From contig OY782042.2 in assembly GCA_963677375.2 (NCBI GenBank), forward strand, positions 62,001-126,000: a stretch of DNA of 64,000 nucleotides, written 5' to 3'. The translations under genes and the position numbers were made by a program. The stretch comes from Pseudaeromonas sp963677375. GTDB lineage: Bacteria > Pseudomonadota > Gammaproteobacteria > Enterobacterales > Aeromonadaceae. Below the pieces are notes generated by a model that worked only from the letters and a program-made list of their open reading frames with translations, ran no database searches and was not told the DNA's origin. Every line of letters begins with the position of its first letter. The stretch's first letter is position 1. Of the stretch, positions 42,781 to 51,097 are shown piece by piece.

Positions 42781-44155
42781 TGCGACATCCATCTCCGACG
42801 AGATCAGCCTTCAATCGCTCCAGGCTCAAGCCATTGAGGACGCCAAGCAAAAAGCTGAGGAGCTCCAGGCGGGCTCGCAGGCACCGGATTCCGGATCCAG
42901 TGTGGATGCCGCGGTAGCCGAGATTGCCCGCCGCTCACAGGGCATCATTGCCTCTGCCGCTACGCCGGCAGCCCCCATCTCCGTGGATGCGAGTCAGGCT
43001 TCGGCGAGCGAAAACCGCAGCCAGTTTCAGGCCATTAAAGATCAGTCGCTCAAACTGGCAGAGCAGCAACAGTCACTCTCGCAGATGGTAGCGGATGCTT
43101 CCAGAGCTCAAGCTGCAAGCAACGAGACAGCCAAAAGCATCGGTACCATCTATAAGGATGTGAATGCCAAGGCGCTCAAAAACATCATGGGCGGTCAGCA
43201 GTCAGGCGCCGGAGGCGTGGATGTGGTGCGTGAAACCGGGCTCCTTTTCTTGTCAATGTCCATGCCGGACAATGATGTGTCTGCCGCGCTCGAGATGGCG
43301 TCTTCTCATGGGGTCCGCGTTGCTTTTGTCGGGCTGCCCAAAGGGGCTCACAACATACCCGAAGCAATGCGCTTCATGAAGAAGTTGGCGGCCAAAGCTA
43401 AGATCGAGCTCGCCAATGAGCCAGACGTTGGTATCGACCCCAATGCATTTACGAAGTACGGGGTAAGGGTTGTTCCAACCCTGGTGCGTGAGACTGGGGA
43501 CGGCCATTTCCATCGGCTCGAGGGATCCATCAACTGGAGCTACTTTGACGACACCATTAAGCATCTGCCACAAGGGCAGTGGCTCAACCTGCAAGCCGGT
43601 CAGGTATGGAAAATCGAAGAGACAAACCTGATCGAAGAGATGAAGCGCCGCATGGCCGCAATCGACTGGGAAGCAAAAAAGAAAGGAGCTATCGAACGGT
43701 TTTGGTTGAATCAGAAAATGCACCACCTCCCAGCGGCAATCAAAACAGAGCGATGGATGATTGACCCTACCGTTAGGGTCACCAAAGACATGCAGGATAG
43801 AAGCGGCAAGTTGATTGCCCGCGCAGGAACGGTGCTAAACCCCTTGGCAAGCGCCCATGTGCCATTGCGGTTATTGGTCATCAATCCGGCGTCTGAACGG
43901 GAGCTCCAGTGGGCTGTGCAGTACCAGCTATCCAATCCGTTCGGCGGCCAGACAATGGTTCTCGGCACAGACTTTACAGACAAAGGCTGGGATGTCATGC
44001 AAAAAGCCAGCAATACACTCCAGGCCCGCATCCGACTCGCCCCCCCGGAGCTGATTAATCGTTTCCGTCTTACTGCGACACCGGCCGTTATCGAAACCGT
44101 CGGCAAAGCGTTTGGGGTTCAACAGCTGGCACTAGACAAGGAGAAAACGCAATGA
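42740..44155 (+). CDS. traW: TrbC-TraW fusion protein (TrhW-like)
   Basis: 471 aa from the ATG with GGGG upstream; residues 1-18 are a signal peptide. The middle (about 175-285, LLFLSMSMPDNDVSAALEMAS to the PTLVR region) is TrbC. The C-terminal part (about 290-460, including IDPTVRVTKDMQDRSGKLIARAGTVLNPL) is TraW. In F these are two genes; in IncH (TrhW) and SXT they are fused. Both act in pilus assembly in the periplasm. The N-terminal 150 residues are a coiled-coil-like linker. The stop overlaps a small ORF. Confidence 0.9.
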   Translation: MKKTLLAGLLCCFSATSISDEISLQSLQAQAIEDAKQKAEELQAGSQAPDSGSSVDAAVAEIARRSQGIIASAATPAAPISVDASQASASENRSQFQAIKDQSLKLAEQQQSLSQMVADASRAQAASNETAKSIGTIYKDVNAKALKNIMGGQQSGAGGVDVVRETGLLFLSMSMPDNDVSAALEMASSHGVRVAFVGLPKGAHNIPEAMRFMKKLAAKAKIELANEPDVGIDPNAFTKYGVRVVPTLVRETGDGHFHRLEGSINWSYFDDTIKHLPQGQWLNLQAGQVWKIEETNLIEEMKRRMAAIDWEAKKKGAIERFWLNQKMHHLPAAIKTERWMIDPTVRVTKDMQDRSGKLIARAGTVLNPLASAHVPLRLLVINPASERELQWAVQYQLSNPFGGQTMVLGTDFTDKGWDVMQKASNTLQARIRLAPPELINRFRLTATPAVIETVGKAFGVQQLALDKEKTQ

Positions 44156-44280
44156 AGGGGATCGTCTTTATCTGCGGTTTTGCCGCCGGTGTTGTCTTCT
44201 CTGTCGCTTACCCATCAGAAGCCGCAACCCTGGCTGCCTGGATCAAGAATAACAATTTCATGGTGGGGTTCTTGCGATGA
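44152..44280 (+). CDS. 42-aa single-helix microprotein
   Basis: The ATG at 44152 overlaps the TraW stop (ATGA), with AAGGAG 8 bp upstream; the TGA stop at 44278-44280 overlaps the traU start (ATGA). The peptide starts MKGIVFICGFAAGVVF, a transmembrane helix, and ends in a short hydrophilic tail MVGFLR. It fits perfectly between two transfer genes and has its own ribosome site, which makes translation likely. It may couple TraW and TraU production or be a small membrane subunit. Confidence 0.65.
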   Translation: MKGIVFICGFAAGVVFSVAYPSEAATLAAWIKNNNFMVGFLR

Positions 44281-45410
44281 AAAAACTCTGGCTTGCTGCG
44301 ATCTTGCTGTTCTCTAGCGTGGCTTCTTTTGCAGACACCGCGACCACATCCACTGATACGAGCTTGGATTGCCAGGACTCCCAGATCCTTGCCAACATGA
44401 TCCAAAATATCTGCTGGTCGTGTGTGCTCCCGATGAGAATCATGGGGGTGGGGCCAAAACCCAAGGGGGCAGCCCAAAGCACAGGTGTTTGTATGTGTAC
44501 CGATGGCAATGGCGTACCTGAGTTTGGCTGGCAGCTTGGCTATTTCCAACCGGCTCGCATCGAGGAGGTCGTCAAAACGCCATGGTGTACGCCTTTCCTT
44601 GGCGGCACAAAACTTCAATCGGGCGGGTTTGAGTATGGGATCCCTGCGTCCCCGGTGAACAAGAAGGAGGTTGACCTTTCATTCATGGATAGTCATTTCT
44701 TCTCGTTTCCGCTCTTTCAGCTGTTAGATCTTTTGATGATTCCAGATTGTGCCGGCGACGCACAAATGGACATTGACCTCCTGTCGATGTCGGAGATAGA
44801 CCCTATGTGGTCTAACGATATTTTGGCGTTTGTTCTTAATCCAGAGAGCGTCGTATTTGCCAACCCGCTGGCCTATGCCTGGTGCGCTGCCGACTGCGGA
44901 GTGATCAGCTCCGGCTCTGAAACAGAAACCAACTATTTCTGTGCTGGCTGTGACGGCAATCTTTATCCATTTACCGGCAACGTCGTGGGCATTACCGATC
45001 CGGTTCAGGTCTCCAGTCTCATCTTGCAGCGCCAGCTTGCCACTTTACATCGGAAAGGTATGGCGCAAAAAACCATGGGCGACGATGAGATGTGCGGTTC
45101 TACCTATAGCATGTTCATTCCTCGATCACAGTATCGAGTATCCATGCTTTATCCGGTACCAGAGGCAAAGAGCACGAAGAACATCGCAGCGGTATCAGCG
45201 GCCGAGAGCACGAATCCGGCGGATGAGACAGCAGATGGGGGGACAGCCTCGTCTGCGCCGAGCAACTTCATCGTGAATGATGACTGCTGTCACAAGCTGG
45301 GCCAAACCGTATATGCCTGGTCAACGCTCAAAGGAGGGCGCTCCAGGCCCGGGAAGGACAATCATGTCTATTTAGTGTGGCGTTATGTCGATTGCTGTGT
45401 GACTTACTGA
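44277..45410 (+). CDS. traU: conjugation protein TraU
   Basis: 377 aa, signal peptide 1-19 (SVASFA-D). Cysteine-rich periplasmic TraU: NICWSCVLPMRIMG, CMCTDGNGVPEFGW, then repeated C and CDGN motifs, and a long C-terminal part ending DCCHKLGQ and VDCCVTY. TraU works with TraW and TraN in pilus assembly and mating-pair formation; its many disulphides explain the two DsbC-like proteins on the plasmid. Confidence 0.94.
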   Translation: MKKLWLAAILLFSSVASFADTATTSTDTSLDCQDSQILANMIQNICWSCVLPMRIMGVGPKPKGAAQSTGVCMCTDGNGVPEFGWQLGYFQPARIEEVVKTPWCTPFLGGTKLQSGGFEYGIPASPVNKKEVDLSFMDSHFFSFPLFQLLDLLMIPDCAGDAQMDIDLLSMSEIDPMWSNDILAFVLNPESVVFANPLAYAWCAADCGVISSGSETETNYFCAGCDGNLYPFTGNVVGITDPVQVSSLILQRQLATLHRKGMAQKTMGDDEMCGSTYSMFIPRSQYRVSMLYPVPEAKSTKNIAAVSAAESTNPADETADGGTASSAPSNFIVNDDCCHKLGQTVYAWSTLKGGRSRPGKDNHVYLVWRYVDCCVTY

Positions 45411-45420
45411 TAGGTGGACC

Positions 45421-48400
45421 ATGCGATACACATCCCTGACAGTCATTTTTACCTACTTCTGTGTGTTTGTGCTTCACCCTGTATTCGGGTTGGCGAGCGT
45501 TGTTGCATCCCTCATCCCGGGCCGGCTGCTGGCCGCCGAGTCTGAGGCTGTTTATGAGCAAATGGTTAGCAAGTACGGGGTCAACCAGACCGACAACGAT
45601 GTAGCGGCAGAAAACAAGCTATCCGAGATCAAAAGCAAATACGGGAAAGGATCCAGCACGGGCAATGATGTCACTCAGGGATTAACGAGGTATCAAACCG
45701 ATGATGCCGGCGCCACCCTGGATATGAGTAATTACCAAAATAGCGTCAGCGGTGCAGACTTTACCCAGCGCTACCAAAGCGCCTATGGAGAGGTCTCTGG
45801 GGGCGGCATGGGGCTGGGCAAAGCACAAATGCCAGGTGTGTCGGGCGGTAACGTCTCTGTAAACTACGCGGGTGAAGGCGGTAGCGCTGTCAGCCGCAAT
45901 GCAGACGGGAGTGTGTCATCGTCTGCACTGAATAACGAAACCACGCATACCACCCCCAAAGAACAACTGGTGGGATCGGAGGCGGATCATCCTGAGACAT
46001 CTTTCTCTGGCAACAGCGACTACAACCCCTCATCCGACGATTCACTGGTGACTAATGTAAAAAACCAGATAGCCAAGGCTGGATCGGGAAATACCTCCGA
46101 TTCCGTCGCATACCGAACCATCACGGATACCTACCAGAACAACAGGCCAACGAATATCAGCCGAGACAATGTCATTTTTGATGGATCGAAGGCTGCGGTT
46201 AGTTCAGCCCTAGCTCCCGGCAGTAGCCTCCTGGGAAGCTGCACAACCAGCACAACAACAGAGGTCATAGATAAGCACTACCCATCCTGGAGCGAGCACC
46301 GATGCAGCGCACCTAATAAATCCAACACGCAAAGCTGTCAAATTAAACGGACTGCTGAATTTCCAATAAAGGTCATCTCGACGGAGGGGGATGTAAAGGA
46401 ACACTCCATCGATTATATAGCGGCTGACACTCTGAGAATTAGAGTTGGGCGCTCTGGTGACTGGTTGATGGATGCTAGAGATGACGGCTTTAGCAAGCTC
46501 AATTGCAAGGTTTACCAATCAAAAATAAAATTTCAGATCGATTCGGATATTCACGTTCTCTCAGCGGTGCGAACTTCGGTTGCATTTGATGACGTGCTTC
46601 GGATTTTTTTGAATGGACAATTAATTGGACATGGGGAGGATAATTTCGATGGCTCCCAGTGGGCAAGTATTCCAGCCAGCTCAAAAATATTCCCGGATTC
46701 GTTTTTTGCAGGTATGCCTTTAGACTCGAAAATGGGTCACGATAATGGACTGCCCATTACGACATGTGAGCGGAATGACCACTCTATCGGAAGCGATCTG
46801 GATGTCACGGATATAGCTAAATCTTACCAAGGAGGAAATATCCTTGAAATGGGTTATATCCTCGGGGTTGGTGGTGCTGGGGGCGCCATGTACGACTTGA
46901 CGATCAAGTTTGATAAGCCGGTCTCTCCGAAAATCACCAACGAGCAGATCCCAGCGGGATGTGCAGATGCCATTGGTTGGCATCAGGATGACAATCCTAG
47001 CTCATGTGTGGGATCTACCGATGTAGGTTGTTCATCACCAATAAAGGTCCCCGGCGGCATTTGCCAAGCTACGCAGTGGGTATCAACATCAACCTCGACT
47101 GGTGGCCTTAGCAGCTCGATGCTGGCGCTAATCCCGCCCCTGTTCCCTGGCGACTCCGGAAATAAAACATGGTCCGCGAACGCCAATGGCTACTTTTGTG
47201 ACCCGCTGGAAAAAAGCAAACTTTGCGTCGATAAAGCGGGCGAGGACTGCTACTCATTTGCTGACATTCAGGCATTGCCCGATGGGTGCGCTAAGTACGC
47301 ATCAGACCCCACCTGTTACGAGAGTAGCAGGGAGTGTGTTGAAGGGTGGAAGGATACGGTCACAGGTGTCTGCTACATGGAGGATGTAGCATATCAGTGT
47401 GACGAGGGTAAAACTGTATCTCAGATCGTCAAGAACACATCAAACAGCTGCGGCACCATGCCCTGTATTGGTACTGATTGTTCAGCAGGAGAACCCGAGA
47501 CAAACGACAGCTTTGGTCAAACAGCCGGGCTGCTCAACGCAGTGTCTTTCATGTCGGCGGATGGTGAATGTGATTTTGATGACCCGACAAAATGCAAGGT
47601 GTTCAAGGGTGAGGAGACGTATTGTGGATGGGCTGTCGGGGCGGTTGGTTCAATCGCGGATACCAATTGTTGCGAATCACCCGATACCGGCCCAGGCCTC
47701 GTATCTGCTTCCATGACAGCATACAGCGTCATCAGCAAGATGAACTGGCAGACTATTGCGGGCGAGGCGGTTGAGACGACCGGCTCAACGTCGTGGTACG
47801 ACATTTACTACACCGCAGACGGATACCTATCAACAGCAAGCAAAGCGTATAACGTTGCGACCAATGCAATATCGAATGCAGCAAACTCAGTGATCAACTC
47901 GTTCGCAGGCGAAGCCACCTCTGCAACAGGAAGCCAGGTTGCACAAGAGGGGATCATGAATGGATTCATGGAGGCGGCCAAGCAAAAGGTTTACGAGGGG
48001 ATGTATAGCATGTTGGGTGGAGCAGAAGGCATCGGGGGATCCATTTTTCAACAAGAAGGAGCCAGCCTCGTTTTAACTGATAGCGCCCAAATGATTGTGG
48101 GGTGCCTTAACGTCGTGATGATTGCCTATATGGTTTACAAAATCACGGTCATGATCGCGCAGATGATTGTTGCCTGTGAACAAAAAGAAATTGAAACAGC
48201 AGTTAAAATACACGAAAAATCTTGCTTCAAGGTTGGGAGCACATACTGCATGAAGAAAGCCTTGGGGGCTTGCGCTAAAAGGGGACAAAAATATTGTTGT
48301 TATTCCTCCATGCTGCCGCGCATCGTTATGCAGCAAGCTGTGAAACAACTAAATCTGGACGACTGCTCCGGAATCACAGTTGCGCAACTGCAACAGCTGG

Positions 48401-48675
48401 ACTGGCGGAAGATCGATTTAAGCGAATGGGTTGCAGAGGCAACGCTTGGTGGAATGCTTCCAGATGGATCGGATGACCTGACGCTCGAGGCGCTGACGGG
48501 GAGTGGTCACGCCTATGCCAACGGAGAGGATCGCGACACAACCCTGGAAAAGCTGGAAGGTCGCTTTGAGAGTGACAATCTGGTGGAGGCATCCGAATCA
48601 GCTCAAGATCTCATATCACTCGAAACTGTCGATTGTTCCTATCTGCCGAGACCGGCAATATGCAAATTTCAGTAG
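45421..48675 (+). CDS. traN: mating-pair stabilisation adhesin TraN
   Basis: 1,084 aa with AGGTGG upstream and a signal peptide near the N terminus. TraN is the outer-membrane protein that grips the recipient surface. The C-terminal 400 residues are cysteine-rich (for example SCFKVGSTYCMKKALGACAKRGQKYCCY), which is typical of TraN. Residues about 270-510 form a central variable segment; its DNA (about 46270-46940) is visibly more AT-rich than its flanks and may have been exchanged to change receptor use. Last gene of the trhP-traN operon. Confidence 0.9.
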   Translation: MRYTSLTVIFTYFCVFVLHPVFGLASVVASLIPGRLLAAESEAVYEQMVSKYGVNQTDNDVAAENKLSEIKSKYGKGSSTGNDVTQGLTRYQTDDAGATLDMSNYQNSVSGADFTQRYQSAYGEVSGGGMGLGKAQMPGVSGGNVSVNYAGEGGSAVSRNADGSVSSSALNNETTHTTPKEQLVGSEADHPETSFSGNSDYNPSSDDSLVTNVKNQIAKAGSGNTSDSVAYRTITDTYQNNRPTNISRDNVIFDGSKAAVSSALAPGSSLLGSCTTSTTTEVIDKHYPSWSEHRCSAPNKSNTQSCQIKRTAEFPIKVISTEGDVKEHSIDYIAADTLRIRVGRSGDWLMDARDDGFSKLNCKVYQSKIKFQIDSDIHVLSAVRTSVAFDDVLRIFLNGQLIGHGEDNFDGSQWASIPASSKIFPDSFFAGMPLDSKMGHDNGLPITTCERNDHSIGSDLDVTDIAKSYQGGNILEMGYILGVGGAGGAMYDLTIKFDKPVSPKITNEQIPAGCADAIGWHQDDNPSSCVGSTDVGCSSPIKVPGGICQATQWVSTSTSTGGLSSSMLALIPPLFPGDSGNKTWSANANGYFCDPLEKSKLCVDKAGEDCYSFADIQALPDGCAKYASDPTCYESSRECVEGWKDTVTGVCYMEDVAYQCDEGKTVSQIVKNTSNSCGTMPCIGTDCSAGEPETNDSFGQTAGLLNAVSFMSADGECDFDDPTKCKVFKGEETYCGWAVGAVGSIADTNCCESPDTGPGLVSASMTAYSVISKMNWQTIAGEAVETTGSTSWYDIYYTADGYLSTASKAYNVATNAISNAANSVINSFAGEATSATGSQVAQEGIMNGFMEAAKQKVYEGMYSMLGGAEGIGGSIFQQEGASLVLTDSAQMIVGCLNVVMIAYMVYKITVMIAQMIVACEQKEIETAVKIHEKSCFKVGSTYCMKKALGACAKRGQKYCCYSSMLPRIVMQQAVKQLNLDDCSGITVAQLQQLDWRKIDLSEWVAEATLGGMLPDGSDDLTLEALTGSGHAYANGEDRDTTLEKLEGRFESDNLVEASESAQDLISLETVDCSYLPRPAICKFQ

Positions 48676-48681
48676 CGGTCA

Positions 48682-48709
48682 TTGATATCCTGTGCGGATT
48701 GTATATAAT
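48682..48709 (+). promoter_or_regulatory. lipoprotein promoter with operator (site 14)
   Basis: TTGATA, 16-bp spacer, perfect TATAAT. TATCCTGTGCGGA (48686-48698) overlaps the -35 box and spacer. Confidence 0.8.
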
Positions 48710-48739
48710 GAATTTCAATACATAGGGAGTGAGGTGGTT

Positions 48740-49549
48740 ATGTCTTTGTCTCAGAAAGTTGGTGTTGCTGTGTTTAGTCTGTCTCTTCTGGTTGGTTGCG
48801 CGAGCACTCCCGCCCCGAAAGATACCCCGCTGGAAGTTTCAAACCCGCGAGCCAGCCTGGCGAGCTCTCTAGTTTCGTTGGCTGGTTATCCCGGTCTCAT
48901 TCCTGATAACAGTTATGGGCCTAATCTGGATGCCGCGATCAACGCGGGCACCATGGCAACATTACTCCCTGATGACTTAGGGATCTCAACGTTCTCAGCG
49001 GCCAGCATTGGATTTGCCCTTACCTCACTAAAAGGCACTTATCCTATGGATAACAATTTTTCCATGGTGATACTGGCACCTATTACCGATGCTTCCGATC
49101 TCAATAGCCCGGATTACATCAAAAAACTCATGCTATCCAGTTTTGAAATCCGTAAAGCAAGTAAGCTAGATAGAGCTGATTTGACTGCGATTCTCGCTAA
49201 AGCCAATATCAACGATATGACCTGTGAGACCTATGGGAATATACTTGATCAAGCGAATTATACTCATTCCTGCTCTATTAAAAGCATCCCATGGGCTGAG
49301 AAAATTCGTGTTGCAGGCATCTATCAAGGGGACCGATTTGATCGTGTAATGCCTTCTGTTCAAAAAGGCAAGTTTGCCGTTGTTTTCCTCCGTTCTTCTG
49401 GGCAGTTGGTTGCAAAGAAAAACATGGAAAATGTGTTCTCTTACAAAAGCGGCACACTGTCCAACAGCATTGCTGTCCTCCCGTTCGTCTCCGCTAACTC
49501 GCAAGGCCAGCACTTGGTCTATCTGCATGGTAAGGCAACACTGATCTAA
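48740..49549 (+). CDS. lipoprotein of unknown function
   Basis: 269 aa from the ATG with GAGGTGG upstream; the open frame extends 48 bp earlier across the promoter, so the shorter start is preferred. Lipobox LLVGC (Cys19). The mature part has no motif I recognise. Bounded by an operator-bearing promoter and a terminator. Lipoproteins near tra genes often act in entry exclusion, but nothing in the sequence shows that. Confidence 0.7.
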   Translation: MSLSQKVGVAVFSLSLLVGCASTPAPKDTPLEVSNPRASLASSLVSLAGYPGLIPDNSYGPNLDAAINAGTMATLLPDDLGISTFSAASIGFALTSLKGTYPMDNNFSMVILAPITDASDLNSPDYIKKLMLSSFEIRKASKLDRADLTAILAKANINDMTCETYGNILDQANYTHSCSIKSIPWAEKIRVAGIYQGDRFDRVMPSVQKGKFAVVFLRSSGQLVAKKNMENVFSYKSGTLSNSIAVLPFVSANSQGQHLVYLHGKATLI

Positions 49550-49557
49550 ACAAAATC

Positions 49558-49582
49558 AGCCGGCAGTGATGCCGGCTTTTTC
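49558..49582 (+). terminator. terminator after the lipoprotein gene
   Basis: AGCCGGC, AGTGAT loop, GCCGGCT, then TTTTC. Confidence 0.85.
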
Positions 49583-49593
49583 TTGGAGGCGGC

Positions 49594-49812
49594 GTGAGCG
49601 CATTAAGTGACTATTCAATGGCTCTGGTCTCTTACGTTATTGCATATGGCCCCCGAGTCGCGGTCAATAAATCGGTTCGTTGTCTAACTGAATACGAGGC
49701 GATGTCCTGGTTAGACAACAACTGTCCACGGTGGCGACTAGGCCTGCCGCCAGAAAATCATAGCCATGTCGTCATAGAACATGTAGGTAGGGATCCTGAT
49801 GAAGAAAATTGA
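49594..49812 (+). CDS. small hypothetical protein
   Basis: 72 aa, GTG start with GGAGG 6 bp upstream. It contains CLTEYEAMSWLDNNCPRWRL. No family recognised. Its end overlaps the next gene's start by 14 bp. Confidence 0.5.
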   Translation: MSALSDYSMALVSYVIAYGPRVAVNKSVRCLTEYEAMSWLDNNCPRWRLGLPPENHSHVVIEHVGRDPDEEN

Positions 49813-50266
49813 TGCCAAACGTCTATTTCCAATCATTGTAGCTGGCATATTCCTTGGCTCTCCGGCATTACAGGCTGATTCAGTGTGGAAGGAGCTCGGT
49901 CAATCCGATAACGGGATCCGCTTTGCAGTTGCCAAAGACACACCTATGTCCGGAGCTGGCGTTTTTACTGGCCGACAACGGCTCACCATGCCATATCCGG
50001 TGAAATGCGCCGACATGGACCAACTCAAAGCTACCAATCCGGAGTTTTATGCGCGGTGCGATGAGGCCATGAGTACGGGCGTTGCTGTCTGGATCCAGCA
50101 CACTCAGGTCGATTGTCAGCGACAAATGGTGCGAGGGCTGTACGAGGAGTACCTCAACTATAAGGGCGAGTCGCTTGGGGATGAGCAGCTCAGTGAGGAC
50201 TGGGGATCCCCGCCAGCCAGTGGCTTTGCCGTGTATCTGCTAAACCAATACTGCGGCACCCCATAG
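49799..50266 (+). CDS. exported cysteine-containing protein
   Basis: 155 aa, signal peptide residues about 1-26 (ending LQADS). Four cysteines in the mature part (KCADM, RCDEA, VDCQR, QYCGT) may form two disulphides. It overlaps the previous gene and is followed by the peptidase-like gene after 2 bp. Unknown family. Confidence 0.6.
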   Translation: MKKIDAKRLFPIIVAGIFLGSPALQADSVWKELGQSDNGIRFAVAKDTPMSGAGVFTGRQRLTMPYPVKCADMDQLKATNPEFYARCDEAMSTGVAVWIQHTQVDCQRQMVRGLYEEYLNYKGESLGDEQLSEDWGSPPASGFAVYLLNQYCGTP

Positions 50267-50268
50267 TA

Positions 50269-51015
50269 ATGTCCTTGTCTCTCTTCATTCCATTCCTTCC
50301 TTTTCTGTTTGCTCTAACTCCCCCCGGACACAATATGGTCTGGCGGGGGGTTCGCTACTGCTTCGGTGATCGGGTGGCTCTGTGTTTGATGGCGCCAGGC
50401 GTGATTGCACATGAGTTCTCTCACCTAATTGTAAGCTCCGTTTTCGGCCACAAAATCGGGCAAGTCTGCTGGTTCACCCCTCATCCGCACGACCAGCAAT
50501 CTGTTGGCTTTGTGGATGTCCGCTTCAACCCCCAGTCAACGTGGCAGGCCGTTGGCCTGTGCGTCTCCGCCTTTGCTCCTGCGCTCCTGCTGCCGCTGCT
50601 GATTGGTTGCTTCTGTGGGGAGATCTTCATCCCGGAGAACCTTGTTGATATGAGCGTGATGTGGTGCAACTGGCAGGGAATGCCGTTTTACATGCAATGG
50701 CTCTTTTTTTCGTGGTGCATCATCTCCTTGAATGTCTGCCCAAGCCTGGGAGACATCCGCAGCGCCGGAGCGGGGGTGAGAGCTATCGTAGCGACGCCGC
50801 TGGGCGATAAAGCTCGTATCATCTCGATCTGCATTTTGCTAGCTGCGCTGGCCGGCTTCCTTGGGTTTCCTCTATCCGATCTATTCCGAAGCCTTTTCCA
50901 TAAAATGACCGTTCTGTGGCTTGCAGGGATGCAACTTGTTATCGCGACACATCTCACCATTTTGTTGCTATCGGCAACAACGTGGTTTTTTTTAAAAATA
51001 GTTCACCGGGGCTGA
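50269..51015 (+). CDS. M50-type (site-2 protease-like) membrane metallopeptidase
   Basis: 248 aa with several transmembrane segments. Zinc motif H48-E-F-S-H52 (GVIAHEFSHLIV) sits in a hydrophobic helix, and a second conserved motif NVCPSLGD (about 155-162) lies in the following membrane region, matching the N/SxxPxxxD metal-ligand pattern of M50 proteases. Such enzymes cut membrane proteins. A plasmid-borne copy may regulate an envelope anti-sigma factor or trim conjugation proteins; this is inference. It overlaps no other gene and is the last of a three-gene run. Confidence 0.7.
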   Translation: MSLSLFIPFLPFLFALTPPGHNMVWRGVRYCFGDRVALCLMAPGVIAHEFSHLIVSSVFGHKIGQVCWFTPHPHDQQSVGFVDVRFNPQSTWQAVGLCVSAFAPALLLPLLIGCFCGEIFIPENLVDMSVMWCNWQGMPFYMQWLFFSWCIISLNVCPSLGDIRSAGAGVRAIVATPLGDKARIISICILLAALAGFLGFPLSDLFRSLFHKMTVLWLAGMQLVIATHLTILLLSATTWFFLKIVHRG

Positions 51016-51076
51016 TGGCTTCTGGCTTCTCTGTTCAAATCTCCACCCATCCTGTAGACTCAAAATCAACTGTTTA

Positions 51077-51089
51077 TATCCCATACGGA
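51077..51089 (+). promoter_or_regulatory. operator upstream of Ig-like protein 2 (site 15)
   Basis: TATCCCATACGGA, 8 bp before the GTG start and overlapping its ribosome site. The preceding TTTATATC may be the -10 region. It corresponds in position to weak site 16 of the paralogue. Confidence 0.7.
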
Positions 51090-51097
51090 GCTTAATC

